This document shows, piece by piece, positions 41,308 to 49,953 of a stretch of 64,000 bases of DNA. Source of the stretch: Dyadobacter luticola (lineage in GTDB: Bacteria > Bacteroidota > Bacteroidia > Cytophagales > Spirosomataceae). A model generated the notes under the pieces. It did no database searches. It was not told the DNA's origin and saw only the letters and a program-made list of their open reading frames with translations. Position 1 is the first letter of the stretch, and each line of letters opens with the position of its first letter. The stretch is taken from the NCBI RefSeq assembly GCF_005860805.1, contig NZ_VCEJ01000004.1, positions 186,001 through 250,000 on the forward strand, written 5' to 3'. The position numbers were made by a program, and so were the translations under genes.

Positions 41308-42915
41308 ATGAGACCTGAAAACATATTGTGTGTCACCGATGCGGACAGTATCCGCATGTGCAAGACCGGTACAATTATTAATCAAAATCAAAAAGCAGGC
41401 GTTTCAGAGCAGATTACCGGGTTTTTTGAAGGTATTTTAAGCACTAAAAACTGGCCGGCCAGGTGGTATTGCGGAGAGTGGACAGACTTTCATGGTTGGC
41501 TCTATATCATTTCGGACCTTCTGATTTGGAGTGCGTATTTTCTCATTCCGGTATTTTTGATGAAAGTGGTCATGTCCCGGCGTGACTTTCCTTTTCCCAA
41601 AACCATCTGGCTTTTTGTAGCATTCATTGTACTCTGCGGTACAACCCATTTTATCGATGCACTGATTTTCTGGGTGCCGGTTTACAGGCTTAGTGCACTG
41701 GTGCGGTTCTTCACGGCGGCGGTTTCTCTTACGACGGTTTTCTACCTTTTTAAAATTTTCCCCAACATTCTTTCTATCAGGTCGGTGTCTGATCTGCAGA
41801 AGGAAATCACGGAGCGCAACATTGTTGAAGAAAAGCTCGCGGCGAGCGAATTTCTTCTCACCGCGGCGGGTGAAGTGGGCAGGCTGGGCGGCTGGGAGTT
41901 TGATCTGACAACCAAAGAATTCAAGTGGACGCAAACCTCTGGGGAAATCTTTGAAATGGATGAAACATTGATTGTTACGGAAGAAGATCTGCTGCAATTT
42001 TTCTCTGAGACAGACCAGATGACGATCAAACTGGCCTTGCTCAACTCCGCCGGTACCAAAACTTCCTGGGACCATGAGTTGAAAATGCGCACTTCGAGGC
42101 ACGGAAAATGGGTGCGTTTTTCGGGCAGCGCGGTCATCGACCGAAATGATGAGGTGACCAAGATCCGCGGCGTGATCATGGACATTGACCGATACAAAAC
42201 GGCCGAGCTGAATCTGATCAAATCGATCGACCAGATGGCCCAGCAGAACAACCAGCTTAAAAACTTTACCCACATCCTTTCAAATAACCTTCGTGATCAT
42301 TCCAGCAACATTGAGTCTCTGACCACTTTTGTAGACGAACCTGCGCTGTCAGACGGAAACCTGGCGGTTTTTCAAAGGATTAAAACAGTTTCAAAAAACC
42401 TTGACCATACGCTGAACGATCTTTCGGAGATTATTAAGATCAGGGATAATAACGCGGAAAGCGAGGAACTGGACATTTATAAGGTGACCAACAGTGTGCT
42501 TTCGATCCTCAGCGAGAGCATCATCGAAACTGGTACGACCGTGGATTTAAAATACGATTTTGACACGATTATTTTCCCACAGGCTTATATGGAAAGTATC
42601 CTGATCAACCTGATTTCGAATGGTATCAAGTACAAAAGAGACAATGCACCCGCGCACATTTCATTGAAATTTTACCTCAATGGCGAAGGAATAAAAGAGC
42701 TGCGCTACACCGACGACGGGAAAGGGATCAACCTGGATTTGCACGCCGATAAGGTTTTTGGGCTCTATAAAACTTTCCATAATCACAAAGACGCGCATGG
42801 TGTCGGGTTGTTTTTGATCAAAAATCAGATCGAGGCGCAGGGAGGAAGAATACAGGTTTTCAGTAAAGTGAACCAGGGTACAACCTTTAAAATTACTTTT
42901 AATGAGTATGCCTGA
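41308..42915 (+). CDS. Histidine kinase with ethylene-receptor-type N-terminal domain
   Basis: A 535-residue sensor. Three membrane helices (about residues 64-88, 98-121, 126-152) match the ethylene-binding domain of plant ETR1 and cyanobacterial SynEtr1. Asp70, Tyr77, Ile80, Pro81, Ile107, Cys110 and His114 correspond to ETR1 Asp25, Tyr32, Ile35, Pro36, Ile62, Cys65 and His69 with identical spacing; Cys and His are the Cu(I) ligands (FIVLCGTTHF). A PAS-like domain follows (about 180-297, GGWEFDL), then a dimerisation helix where the usual SHNLR reads S325-N-N-L-R, so the expected phospho-acceptor His326 is Asn. The HATPase domain has intact N and G boxes (INLISNGIKY, DDGKGI, GVGLFL). It binds ATP on sequence grounds; ethylene sensing is inferred. 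No regulator gene is adjacent. Confidence 0.88.
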   Translation: MRPENILCVTDADSIRMCKTGTIINQNQKAGVSEQITGFFEGILSTKNWPARWYCGEWTDFHGWLYIISDLLIWSAYFLIPVFLMKVVMSRRDFPFPKTIWLFVAFIVLCGTTHFIDALIFWVPVYRLSALVRFFTAAVSLTTVFYLFKIFPNILSIRSVSDLQKEITERNIVEEKLAASEFLLTAAGEVGRLGGWEFDLTTKEFKWTQTSGEIFEMDETLIVTEEDLLQFFSETDQMTIKLALLNSAGTKTSWDHELKMRTSRHGKWVRFSGSAVIDRNDEVTKIRGVIMDIDRYKTAELNLIKSIDQMAQQNNQLKNFTHILSNNLRDHSSNIESLTTFVDEPALSDGNLAVFQRIKTVSKNLDHTLNDLSEIIKIRDNNAESEELDIYKVTNSVLSILSESIIETGTTVDLKYDFDTIIFPQAYMESILINLISNGIKYKRDNAPAHISLKFYLNGEGIKELRYTDDGKGINLDLHADKVFGLYKTFHNHKDAHGVGLFLIKNQIEAQGGRIQVFSKVNQGTTFKITFNEYA

Positions 42916-42930
42916 AAGATTTCCGGCAAG

Positions 42931-43863
42931 TTAACGGTAGGTTCTCAGTGCGCTGGTATCGCCCAGTTCGGCAAGAATCTTTTTCATTCCGTCGATATTC
43001 ATCTGCAACCCCACTTCGGCGTCGGAAGCGAATTCTTCGTTGATAATCCCGACAGGGCCATTGTATCCACTGTTTTGCACAATCCGCATCATTTCCAGCT
43101 CAGCATCGCCTTGTCCGACCGGTACTACTTTAACCGGATTTCCTTTGATCAGTCCGGCGAGGTTGACGGCCATTAAATGCGGTAGGATTTTTGGAAAAAA
43201 TTTCGGGAATGTTTCCAGCTGTTCCTCCGCATGATGGAAGTTGTAAACAATACCAATGTTGGGTTTTTTCAAATAATTGATGATTTCCAGCTGGTTCTCA
43301 GGCTCGCCATACCAGCCGCCGTGGTTATAAATGCCTACGGTGCAGCCAATTTCCGCCGCTTTGTCGGCAATGTAAGCGATGACCCGGGCATGCGCATTTA
43401 TTTTTTCCTGCTGCGACATCTGGTCCAGATCTTTGATTCCGCCGACCATGCACCATATCTGCGTCTTGACCTTGTGACGTTTCAGTACATCAATGATCGC
43501 AGCAAAATTTTTGTCCGTTTCAGGCTGCGGGCCGGAGTATAGCCAGAATGCCTGCAACTTAATTTTATGGGCTTTCAAAGCGTCCAGTTCTGCATCGAAT
43601 GTCGGAATGTGTTTCTCACGCCAGTCATAGGCCAGCTTATTGATTCCCAGCTTGTTCAGCATTTCCGCACGCTCCACCGGGCCACGATTTTTGGAATCAA
43701 ATGGTACAATGCACCACGCGATCAGGTTGTCTTTTTTATAAATATCACCATTCCCTTTTTTGTTTTGTGCCAAAATCCTGGTGGAAATAAGGAGTGCTAT
43801 TGCACACAAAATGAATGCTTTACAGCATTTTCCCGGTAAAATGTTTCTGATCATTTTCGTCAT
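42931..43863 (-). CDS. Sugar phosphate isomerase/epimerase-like TIM-barrel protein, exported
   Basis: A 310-residue protein with an N-terminal signal region (MTKMIRNILPGKCCKAFILCAIALLISTRILA) and a xylose-isomerase-like TIM-barrel body. Conserved parts include ERAEMLNKLGINKLAYDWREKHIP, IGCTVGIYNHGGWYGEPENQLEI and GIVYNFHHAEEQLE, where His, Glu and Asp ligands would bind a metal. Such proteins usually act on keto-sugars in catabolic or polysaccharide clusters, and many Bacteroidota members are periplasmic. The ATG at 43863 is preferred over 43902. It lies 38 bases after the MocA-type oxidoreductase gene and is probably in its operon. Confidence 0.78.
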   Translation of the reverse strand: MTKMIRNILPGKCCKAFILCAIALLISTRILAQNKKGNGDIYKKDNLIAWCIVPFDSKNRGPVERAEMLNKLGINKLAYDWREKHIPTFDAELDALKAHKIKLQAFWLYSGPQPETDKNFAAIIDVLKRHKVKTQIWCMVGGIKDLDQMSQQEKINAHARVIAYIADKAAEIGCTVGIYNHGGWYGEPENQLEIINYLKKPNIGIVYNFHHAEEQLETFPKFFPKILPHLMAVNLAGLIKGNPVKVVPVGQGDAELEMMRIVQNSGYNGPVGIINEEFASDAEVGLQMNIDGMKKILAELGDTSALRTYR

Positions 43864-43901
43864 GATTTTTGGCTGACTAAAAAGGGAATGGTGAAATAAC
43901 A

Positions 43902-45059
43902 TTATAGCTGGACCTGCTGCTTCGTTTCCGCCGAGCGAAGTCCTGCTTCCAAAACCTGAATGATTTTCAAACCATCAGAAAAATCAGGTTTGATAGAAAT
44001 ACCTTTCTCCACGGCGTCCACAAAATCGACTACCGCATGCACGAAAGCGTGCTCATAACCAATGATATGTCCGGCCGGCCACCAGTTATTGGCATAAGGA
44101 TGCGCGGCTTCCGTCGCAAGTATGGTACGGAAACCCTGGTCCCCCTCGGCGTCATTTCTCGAAAAATATTGCAGCTCATTCATTCTTTCCAGATCAAATG
44201 TAATGCTGCCTTCGCTCCCGTAAATTTCAAATGTCAGCCGGTTTTTTCTGCCGCTCGCAAAACGTGTCGCTTCAAATGACCCCACCGCGCCATTTTTAAA
44301 TGTTACCATCATTAATGCTGCATCGTCCACAGTTACTTCACCCATTTCAGTTCCGAGAGAAGTTGCAGAGAGGCTACCGGATGCATTTTCATCGGCAATC
44401 GGGCGCTCTTTGATAAAATTGGCTGTCAGGCACGAAACCGTATCAATGTCGCCCACCAGAAAATGCGCCAGATCGACCGCATGCGAATTCAAATCCCACT
44501 GAGGCCCGGCTTGTGCAGTTTCCTTGCGCAGCTGCCAGGTTAGCGGAAATGCCGGGTCCACAATCCAGTCTTGCTGGTACGCACAGCGCCAGTGAAAAAT
44601 CCGCCCGATTTTGCCGTCTTCAATCATTTTTTTGGCGTGCGCCACCGCTGGTGTCCGGCGGTAATTGTGGTTGAGATAGTGGGTAACCTTATTTTCTTCA
44701 CACACTTTCAACATTTCTTCCGCTTGTACGCTGGTCATCGAAAGTGGTTTTTCGCAGAAGATATGCTTGCCGGCTTTTGCCGCGGCGAGCGCGATTTCGT
44801 AGTGCAGGTTTTGCGGCAGCGCAATGTCGATAATGTCAATATCCGGGCGTGTAACCAGCTTTTGCCAATCCGTCTCAATGTCCTCCCAGCCCCAGTTATC
44901 GGCAAATTCCCGCACCGATTCCTCGTTTCTTCCACACGCGGCTTTCAGTACCGGCGTCACCGGCATATCAAAAAATAAAGGTGCTTTTTTCCAGGCGTTG
45001 CTGTGCGCCCGGCCCATAAACTTGTAACCTACGATGCCAACGTTGAGCTGTTTTTTCAT
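43902..45059 (-). CDS. Gfo/Idh/MocA-family oxidoreductase
   Basis: A 385-residue NAD(P)-dependent sugar or inositol dehydrogenase. The Rossmann motif is NVGIVGYKFMGRAHSNAW at the N-terminus, the family's EKPL comes near residue 100 (HIFCEKPLS), and the C-terminal domain has DLNSHAVDLAHFL, with the catalytic-type Asp/His. The frame upstream of the ATG at 45059 lacks homology and would run into the divergent gene. It is convergent in purpose with the sugar isomerase encoded next. The substrate is unknown. Confidence 0.88.
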   Translation of the reverse strand: MKKQLNVGIVGYKFMGRAHSNAWKKAPLFFDMPVTPVLKAACGRNEESVREFADNWGWEDIETDWQKLVTRPDIDIIDIALPQNLHYEIALAAAKAGKHIFCEKPLSMTSVQAEEMLKVCEENKVTHYLNHNYRRTPAVAHAKKMIEDGKIGRIFHWRCAYQQDWIVDPAFPLTWQLRKETAQAGPQWDLNSHAVDLAHFLVGDIDTVSCLTANFIKERPIADENASGSLSATSLGTEMGEVTVDDAALMMVTFKNGAVGSFEATRFASGRKNRLTFEIYGSEGSITFDLERMNELQYFSRNDAEGDQGFRTILATEAAHPYANNWWPAGHIIGYEHAFVHAVVDFVDAVEKGISIKPDFSDGLKIIQVLEAGLRSAETKQQVQL

Positions 45060-45184
45060 TGAAGCGGTAAAGGATTTTGTACGCGATGTGAAATTGGATT
45101 TTACCAAAAATATTAAAACTTTTGCGATTGCATGTACGCCGCAATGTTCGACCCAGAACATTTGAAGGCTGCACACACTATCAC

Positions 45185-47284
45185 ATGAAGCAACTCGCCC
45201 AGCACCTGCGTACAGGCGCAACCATCCTGCAGGAAGTCCCCACCCCAATCGTCAAAAAAGGCTGTGTGCTCATCCGAACGCACAAAACACTGGTATCTCC
45301 CGGCACCGAAAAAATGCTCCTGGATTTCAGTAGGGCCAATTTATTAAGTAAAGTCTGGCACAACGCAGACCGCACTAGGGAGGTTTTACGAAAAATCAAA
45401 ACAGAAGGGTTGCTACCCACAATGAGGGCGGTTTCAAACAAGCTGGATGAACTACTTCCGCTGGGTTATTCCAATGTGGGTGAGGTAGTTGCGGTGGGTG
45501 AAGGCGTACTGGATTTCAAATGTGGTGACCGGGTGGTAAGTAATGGTCCGCATGCGGAAATTGTCTGCGTACCAGTCAATCTGGTGTGTAAAATCCCGGC
45601 TAATGTTCCCGACGAAGAAGCTGTTTTTACGGTACTCGGTGCGGTAGCGTTACAAGGCATCCGGTTGTTGGAACCCGCTCTGGGTGAGACGGTTGTTGTG
45701 ATTGGTCTGGGATTGATCGGTTGGCTGACGGCAGCATTGTTAAAAGCAAATGGTTGCCAAGTAATTGGTGTCGAGCCTGAAAATGAGCGACTTAAACTTG
45801 CTGCCGACCTGGGTATCATTACGGTTAACCCTCAAACTCAGAGTGTTGAAAACCACATTCGAAATGTGACTGATGGTATCGGCGCGGATGGGGTGATTAT
45901 AGCCGCCAGCTCGAAGTCGGACAAAATCATTTCGCAGGCAGCTAACATTGCCCGGAAGCGCGGAAAGATTGTTTTGACAGGTAATGTTGGACTGAAACTG
46001 AACCGCGCGGAATTTTATAAAAAGGAGCTGACTTTCCAGGTCTCCTGCTCGTATGGCCCCGGACGTTACGATCCGGGCTATGAACAAGAAGCAATTGATT
46101 ACCCGGTTTCATTTGTGCGATGGACTGAAAATCGCAACTTCCAGGCGGTGCTCGAAATGCTTTCCAGAGGTTTACTGAATGTCAAGCCGCTACTTTCTAC
46201 GCCAGTTCCGCTGGATGATTTTACCAAAATCTATGCAGGCGATGCGATGAAGAAAAACATTGCCTGGACGATCGATTACGCGAAGGTTGCGGAAGTCAAA
46301 AAAATTGAAAGGGTGCAAAGTGCTCTGTTTCCGCCGACTGAAATTGTTTCCGGAGTGATAGGTGCAGGAAATTATGCGCGGATGACTTTGCTGCCTGCAC
46401 TCAAAAAATCCAATGTGAAATATCTTGGATGCGCTGGCGGATTGAATGCGGTGGAATTGGCGCCGAAATATAAAATCCCGATCGCTACGGCAGATTATCA
46501 TGAGATACTGGCCGACAGTGAAGTGAGCTTGGTAATCATCGCGACCAGGCATAACCTTCATGCAAAAATGGCCGCCGAGGCGCTGGCGGCAGGAAAGCAT
46601 GTTTTTGTAGAGAAACCGCTGGCGGTGAATGTGGCTGAGTTGGAGGAAGTCATTGCGGTTTGGGAAAAGTCGGAAGCTAGTCTGACTGTCGGTTTTAACC
46701 GGCGCTTTTCACCTTATGCCACGAAAATGAAATCGCTGCTCGATGGCGGCGCGCCGATGAATGTGGTCATTACGGTTAATGCAGGGGCATTACCTGAACA
46801 TGCCTGGCAAAATAATCCGGCAATTGGCGGCGGCAGGATCATCGGCGAAGCCTGCCATTTTATCGACTTGGTCAGTTTTTTGACTGGCAGTCCCATCACG
46901 GCAGTTTGCACAAACGCCATGTCCGGCAGCACCACCTGCGAAAATGCCAACATTTCCATGCGTTGCGCCGACGGCTCGACCGGCGTAGTAAATTATTTTT
47001 CAAACGGCCACAGATCCTATCCCAAAGAGCGCGTCGAAGTTTATTCCCAGGGACGAACATTAATCCTGGACGATTTTTCAAAACTGACTGGCTATGGTTT
47101 CAAAGGATTCAGCCGCTACCGGGCTGGCAAGAAAAAAGGTCATCAGGAGCAGTTTGAGCAACTTTTCGCAGCGATTAAGTCTGGTAAGACGCTGATCAGC
47201 TTTGACGAAATTGTCAATACCAGCAGGGCCACGATCGCTGCAGTTGAAAGTATCCGCAATACCAAGTGGATTGATGTGCCATGA
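45185..47284 (+). CDS. Two-domain oxidoreductase: ADH-like fused to Gfo/Idh/MocA
   Basis: A 699-residue fusion. Residues about 1-370 resemble medium-chain zinc alcohol dehydrogenase (SPGTEKM, GYSNVGEVVAVGEGVLDFKCGDRV, Rossmann VVVIGLGLIGWLTA). Residues about 380-699 are a Gfo/Idh/MocA dehydrogenase (VSGVIGAGNYARM, HVFVEKPLAVN, GEACHFIDL). I know the fusion, followed by a heparinase-like gene, from exopolysaccharide clusters. It probably interconverts a nucleotide-linked or polymer sugar via a keto intermediate. The start at 45185 removes 21 upstream codons without homology. The stop overlaps the next start as ATGA. Confidence 0.85.
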   Translation: MKQLAQHLRTGATILQEVPTPIVKKGCVLIRTHKTLVSPGTEKMLLDFSRANLLSKVWHNADRTREVLRKIKTEGLLPTMRAVSNKLDELLPLGYSNVGEVVAVGEGVLDFKCGDRVVSNGPHAEIVCVPVNLVCKIPANVPDEEAVFTVLGAVALQGIRLLEPALGETVVVIGLGLIGWLTAALLKANGCQVIGVEPENERLKLAADLGIITVNPQTQSVENHIRNVTDGIGADGVIIAASSKSDKIISQAANIARKRGKIVLTGNVGLKLNRAEFYKKELTFQVSCSYGPGRYDPGYEQEAIDYPVSFVRWTENRNFQAVLEMLSRGLLNVKPLLSTPVPLDDFTKIYAGDAMKKNIAWTIDYAKVAEVKKIERVQSALFPPTEIVSGVIGAGNYARMTLLPALKKSNVKYLGCAGGLNAVELAPKYKIPIATADYHEILADSEVSLVIIATRHNLHAKMAAEALAAGKHVFVEKPLAVNVAELEEVIAVWEKSEASLTVGFNRRFSPYATKMKSLLDGGAPMNVVITVNAGALPEHAWQNNPAIGGGRIIGEACHFIDLVSFLTGSPITAVCTNAMSGSTTCENANISMRCADGSTGVVNYFSNGHRSYPKERVEVYSQGRTLILDDFSKLTGYGFKGFSRYRAGKKKGHQEQFEQLFAAIKSGKTLISFDEIVNTSRATIAAVESIRNTKWIDVP

Positions 47285-49194
47285 TGAGGCTGGATACAAT
47301 AAAAGGCTATTTCGACTTTTGCCGAAATATGGGCTGGCGATATACGGCGTTTCGTTTCTGGCGCGAAGTGCAACTTCGCACAGGTTTGCTGAGACTCAGA
47401 TTTTCTACTAATGTCAGAAATCAGGCATTTATTTCAATTGCTGCTTGGCGGAGTTTGAAAGTGAATTTTTTCTTTGAGCCTGATAATGTTCAAGTAAAAA
47501 GAGACAAATCTTTGACAGATTTGGAGCTAAATGCAAGCCGGATTTCAGAAAATATCTTCTCCTATTTTTCTCACAAATGGTACCATGTAAGCGACTGGCA
47601 TACGAATCCTGAGACCGGATATACTTATCCTAAGAACCAACATTGGACTAAAATTCCTGATTTTTCAGCAGAAGCTGGTGATATCAAATATGTATGGGAG
47701 AAGTCAAGATTTACATTTTTGTACGATTTGATCCGGTACGACCATCATTTTGAGAAAGATCAATTTCAGTTGGTTTTTAATCTGATCGAAGATTGGATCA
47801 AAGAAAATCCCGTCAACTGTGGGCCGAATTGGAAATGTGGACAGGAAATATCGCTGCGGGTTTTGAACTGGCTTTTTGCGTTATATTATTACAAGTACTC
47901 GGAAAACCTCACGCAGGAGCTTTTCAACAAAATCATTTCCAGCATTCAACACCAAATGTGCCACGTCAGGAAAAACATCAACTTTTCCCTGATTGCTGTG
48001 CGGAATAACCACGCGCTGACGGAATCCCTTGGACTTTATGTGGTGGGCTTGCTGCTGCCGTTTTTTCCTGAAAGTAATGGTTGGAAAAAATTGGGAAAAC
48101 GATTATTCGAGCAGGAAATAGCCTATCAGATCTATGAAGACGGCACATTCCTGCAATTCTCGATGAACTATCACCGGGTCGTCGTGCAGTTGCTAAGCTG
48201 GGCAATCGCTTTGGCAAACGTAAATGGAGAATGTTGGTCAGAAACAATCTTTGAACGCGCCCGAAAGTCCTTGCAATTTCTGCGGACTTGCCAGGATGAT
48301 AAAACCGGGCGCCTGCCGAATTACGGCAACAATGATGGCGCGTTGTTTTTTACGCTTGCCTCTTGTGATTTTCCAGATTTCCGGCCTCAGTTAGCGGCAT
48401 TGGCCACTATGCTGAATGTTGATCCGGGATATGGGCCAGGAAAATGGGAAGAAGAAGCACATTGGTTAGCAGGAAATTTCAGACCGCGTGGTGAGACCTC
48501 TGATTTAAACCTGTCAAATATAACCAGCTTCGAAATCGGCGGCTACTACATTCTGCGTGATAGTAATAGCATTACATTCCTACGCTGCGGAAGTTACCGA
48601 AACCGGCCTTTCCAAGCGGATAACATGCATCTTGACATTTGGGTAAATGGTGAAAACATCCTGCGCGACGCGGGATGCTACTCATACAACACCGACGAAC
48701 ATTTTTCGCGATACTTTCAGGGAACCGCGTCGCACAACACAGCTATGATCGGTGACTTCGATCAAATGAAGCGGGTATCCCGTTTTATTTGGTCTGGCTG
48801 GATTGAAAAGGCGCCGGGCAGTTGCTGGGAAGACGAAGATCGTTTATCTATTGAAGCTGAATTTGAAGGCTACGAACATTTGGGAAAAGGAATCACACAT
48901 AAAAGAAAGGTAGCCAAACAAAAAGGGAAGTATTTATGGACGATTGAAGATGAAATAAGTAATGTTCTGACGGGTCTAAGCATTCACCAAATCTGGCATC
49001 CCTCGAATTTTTCTATGGAAAATTTTAGCATTCAATGTCAAGATAAGGCTGGCTTGGAAATTCAGCCAAAGGTGGCCGAAGGCTGGTTTTCGGATCATTA
49101 TGGAAATAAAGAGGAATGTAAGAGGATTGTTTTTTCGTCGGATGGAAGATTTTTTAGGACAGTGATTCGTGAGAAGAACACGGGAGAGTTTTAA
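47281..49194 (+). CDS. Heparinase II/III-family protein
   Basis: A 637-residue polysaccharide-lyase-like protein. The alpha/alpha-toroid N-terminal part includes RNNHALTESLGLYVVGLLLPFFP (about residues 240-262) and GNNDGALFF, and the C-terminal beta-sandwich includes TASHNTAMIGDFDQM and HQIWHPSNFS. The spaced Asn/His/Tyr set fits uronic-acid lyases of the heparinase II/III family. No signal peptide is present, which suggests cytoplasmic or inner-membrane-linked action in synthesis rather than secreted degradation. It is translationally coupled (ATGA) to the two-domain oxidoreductase. Confidence 0.85.
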   Translation: MMRLDTIKGYFDFCRNMGWRYTAFRFWREVQLRTGLLRLRFSTNVRNQAFISIAAWRSLKVNFFFEPDNVQVKRDKSLTDLELNASRISENIFSYFSHKWYHVSDWHTNPETGYTYPKNQHWTKIPDFSAEAGDIKYVWEKSRFTFLYDLIRYDHHFEKDQFQLVFNLIEDWIKENPVNCGPNWKCGQEISLRVLNWLFALYYYKYSENLTQELFNKIISSIQHQMCHVRKNINFSLIAVRNNHALTESLGLYVVGLLLPFFPESNGWKKLGKRLFEQEIAYQIYEDGTFLQFSMNYHRVVVQLLSWAIALANVNGECWSETIFERARKSLQFLRTCQDDKTGRLPNYGNNDGALFFTLASCDFPDFRPQLAALATMLNVDPGYGPGKWEEEAHWLAGNFRPRGETSDLNLSNITSFEIGGYYILRDSNSITFLRCGSYRNRPFQADNMHLDIWVNGENILRDAGCYSYNTDEHFSRYFQGTASHNTAMIGDFDQMKRVSRFIWSGWIEKAPGSCWEDEDRLSIEAEFEGYEHLGKGITHKRKVAKQKGKYLWTIEDEISNVLTGLSIHQIWHPSNFSMENFSIQCQDKAGLEIQPKVAEGWFSDHYGNKEECKRIVFSSDGRFFRTVIREKNTGEF

Positions 49195-49223
49195 CAGATA
49201 TTTGTATTTTTAAGAAAACAGCT

Positions 49224-49526
49224 ATGACTATGAAACTGACAATCAACATCGACGAAGAAAATTTTTTGAAGGCTACGCAACTTGCAAAGGCCGATGGCGA
49301 CACTGTGGAGCACATTATTGAAAATTTTTTAAAAAAAATGCTCGACGACCGTTACCAAAATGCATTTCCGACGTCAAAAGAGAAATCGGAAAGCTCAGAA
49401 GTAAACGCGAAACTGTCTGCCATAGAAACTATCGCGCGGTTGCAGCGCGAGGCAGGGTTGAAGCCTACTCCTGATTTCGATGAAAAGGAAGATTTTCGGA
49501 ATCACATAATACGAAAGCATGCATAA
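49224..49526 (+). CDS. Antitoxin (DUF6364-like, ribbon-helix-helix type)
   Basis: A 100-residue protein. MKLTINIDEENFLKATQLAKADGDTVEHIIENFLKKML is the ribbon-helix-helix-like dimer and DNA-binding pattern of DUF6364-type antitoxins. The C-terminal half, charged and partly helical, would bind the toxin. It overlaps the PIN toxin start by 8 bases, the standard antitoxin-toxin order. It sits in a gap of the polysaccharide operon, 29 bases after the heparinase gene. Confidence 0.82.
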   Translation: MTMKLTINIDEENFLKATQLAKADGDTVEHIIENFLKKMLDDRYQNAFPTSKEKSESSEVNAKLSAIETIARLQREAGLKPTPDFDEKEDFRNHIIRKHA

Positions 49527-49950
49527 GGTTTGGCTGGACACCAACATTTTGGTTGATTACTTTTTAAAAAGAAATGGCTTTGAAAAACCGGCAGCAACGG
49601 TTCTTCGACAAATTGCAGAAGGAAAGATCGAGGGAACTACTTCGGTTATTAATCTGGTCCACACACATTATCAGGTTCGAAAATCTTTCGGAGAGGCGGC
49701 TACAAGGGCAATGATCAATTCGTTTACAAGAGTTGTCCCTATCATCAACATTCCAGCCTGGATTGCGGCCAGCGCTTTGGAAAATCCGGATATCAATGAT
49801 TTCGAGGATGCAGTTCAGTATGAACTCGCCATTTTTTCAGGAGCAAACTTCTTATTAACTCGGAACATCAAAGACTTTCAAAATTGCCGGTCAATCCGTG
49901 TCTGTAGTGCAGAGGCTTATTTGAAAGATCATTACCTGATCAGCGAATAA
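49519..49950 (+). CDS. PIN-domain ribonuclease toxin (VapC-like)
   Basis: A 143-residue protein. The four acidic positions of a PIN nuclease are visible: Asp7 (LDTNILVDYF), a middle Glu/Asn region, INDFEDAVQYELA with Glu/Asp, and TRNIKDF. PIN toxins cut RNA, often tRNA or rRNA. It overlaps the antitoxin by 8 bases and stops 3 bases before the glycosyltransferase start, so the pair interrupts a continuous operon. Confidence 0.85.
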   Translation: MHKVWLDTNILVDYFLKRNGFEKPAATVLRQIAEGKIEGTTSVINLVHTHYQVRKSFGEAATRAMINSFTRVVPIINIPAWIAASALENPDINDFEDAVQYELAIFSGANFLLTRNIKDFQNCRSIRVCSAEAYLKDHYLISE

Positions 49951-49953
49951 CCG

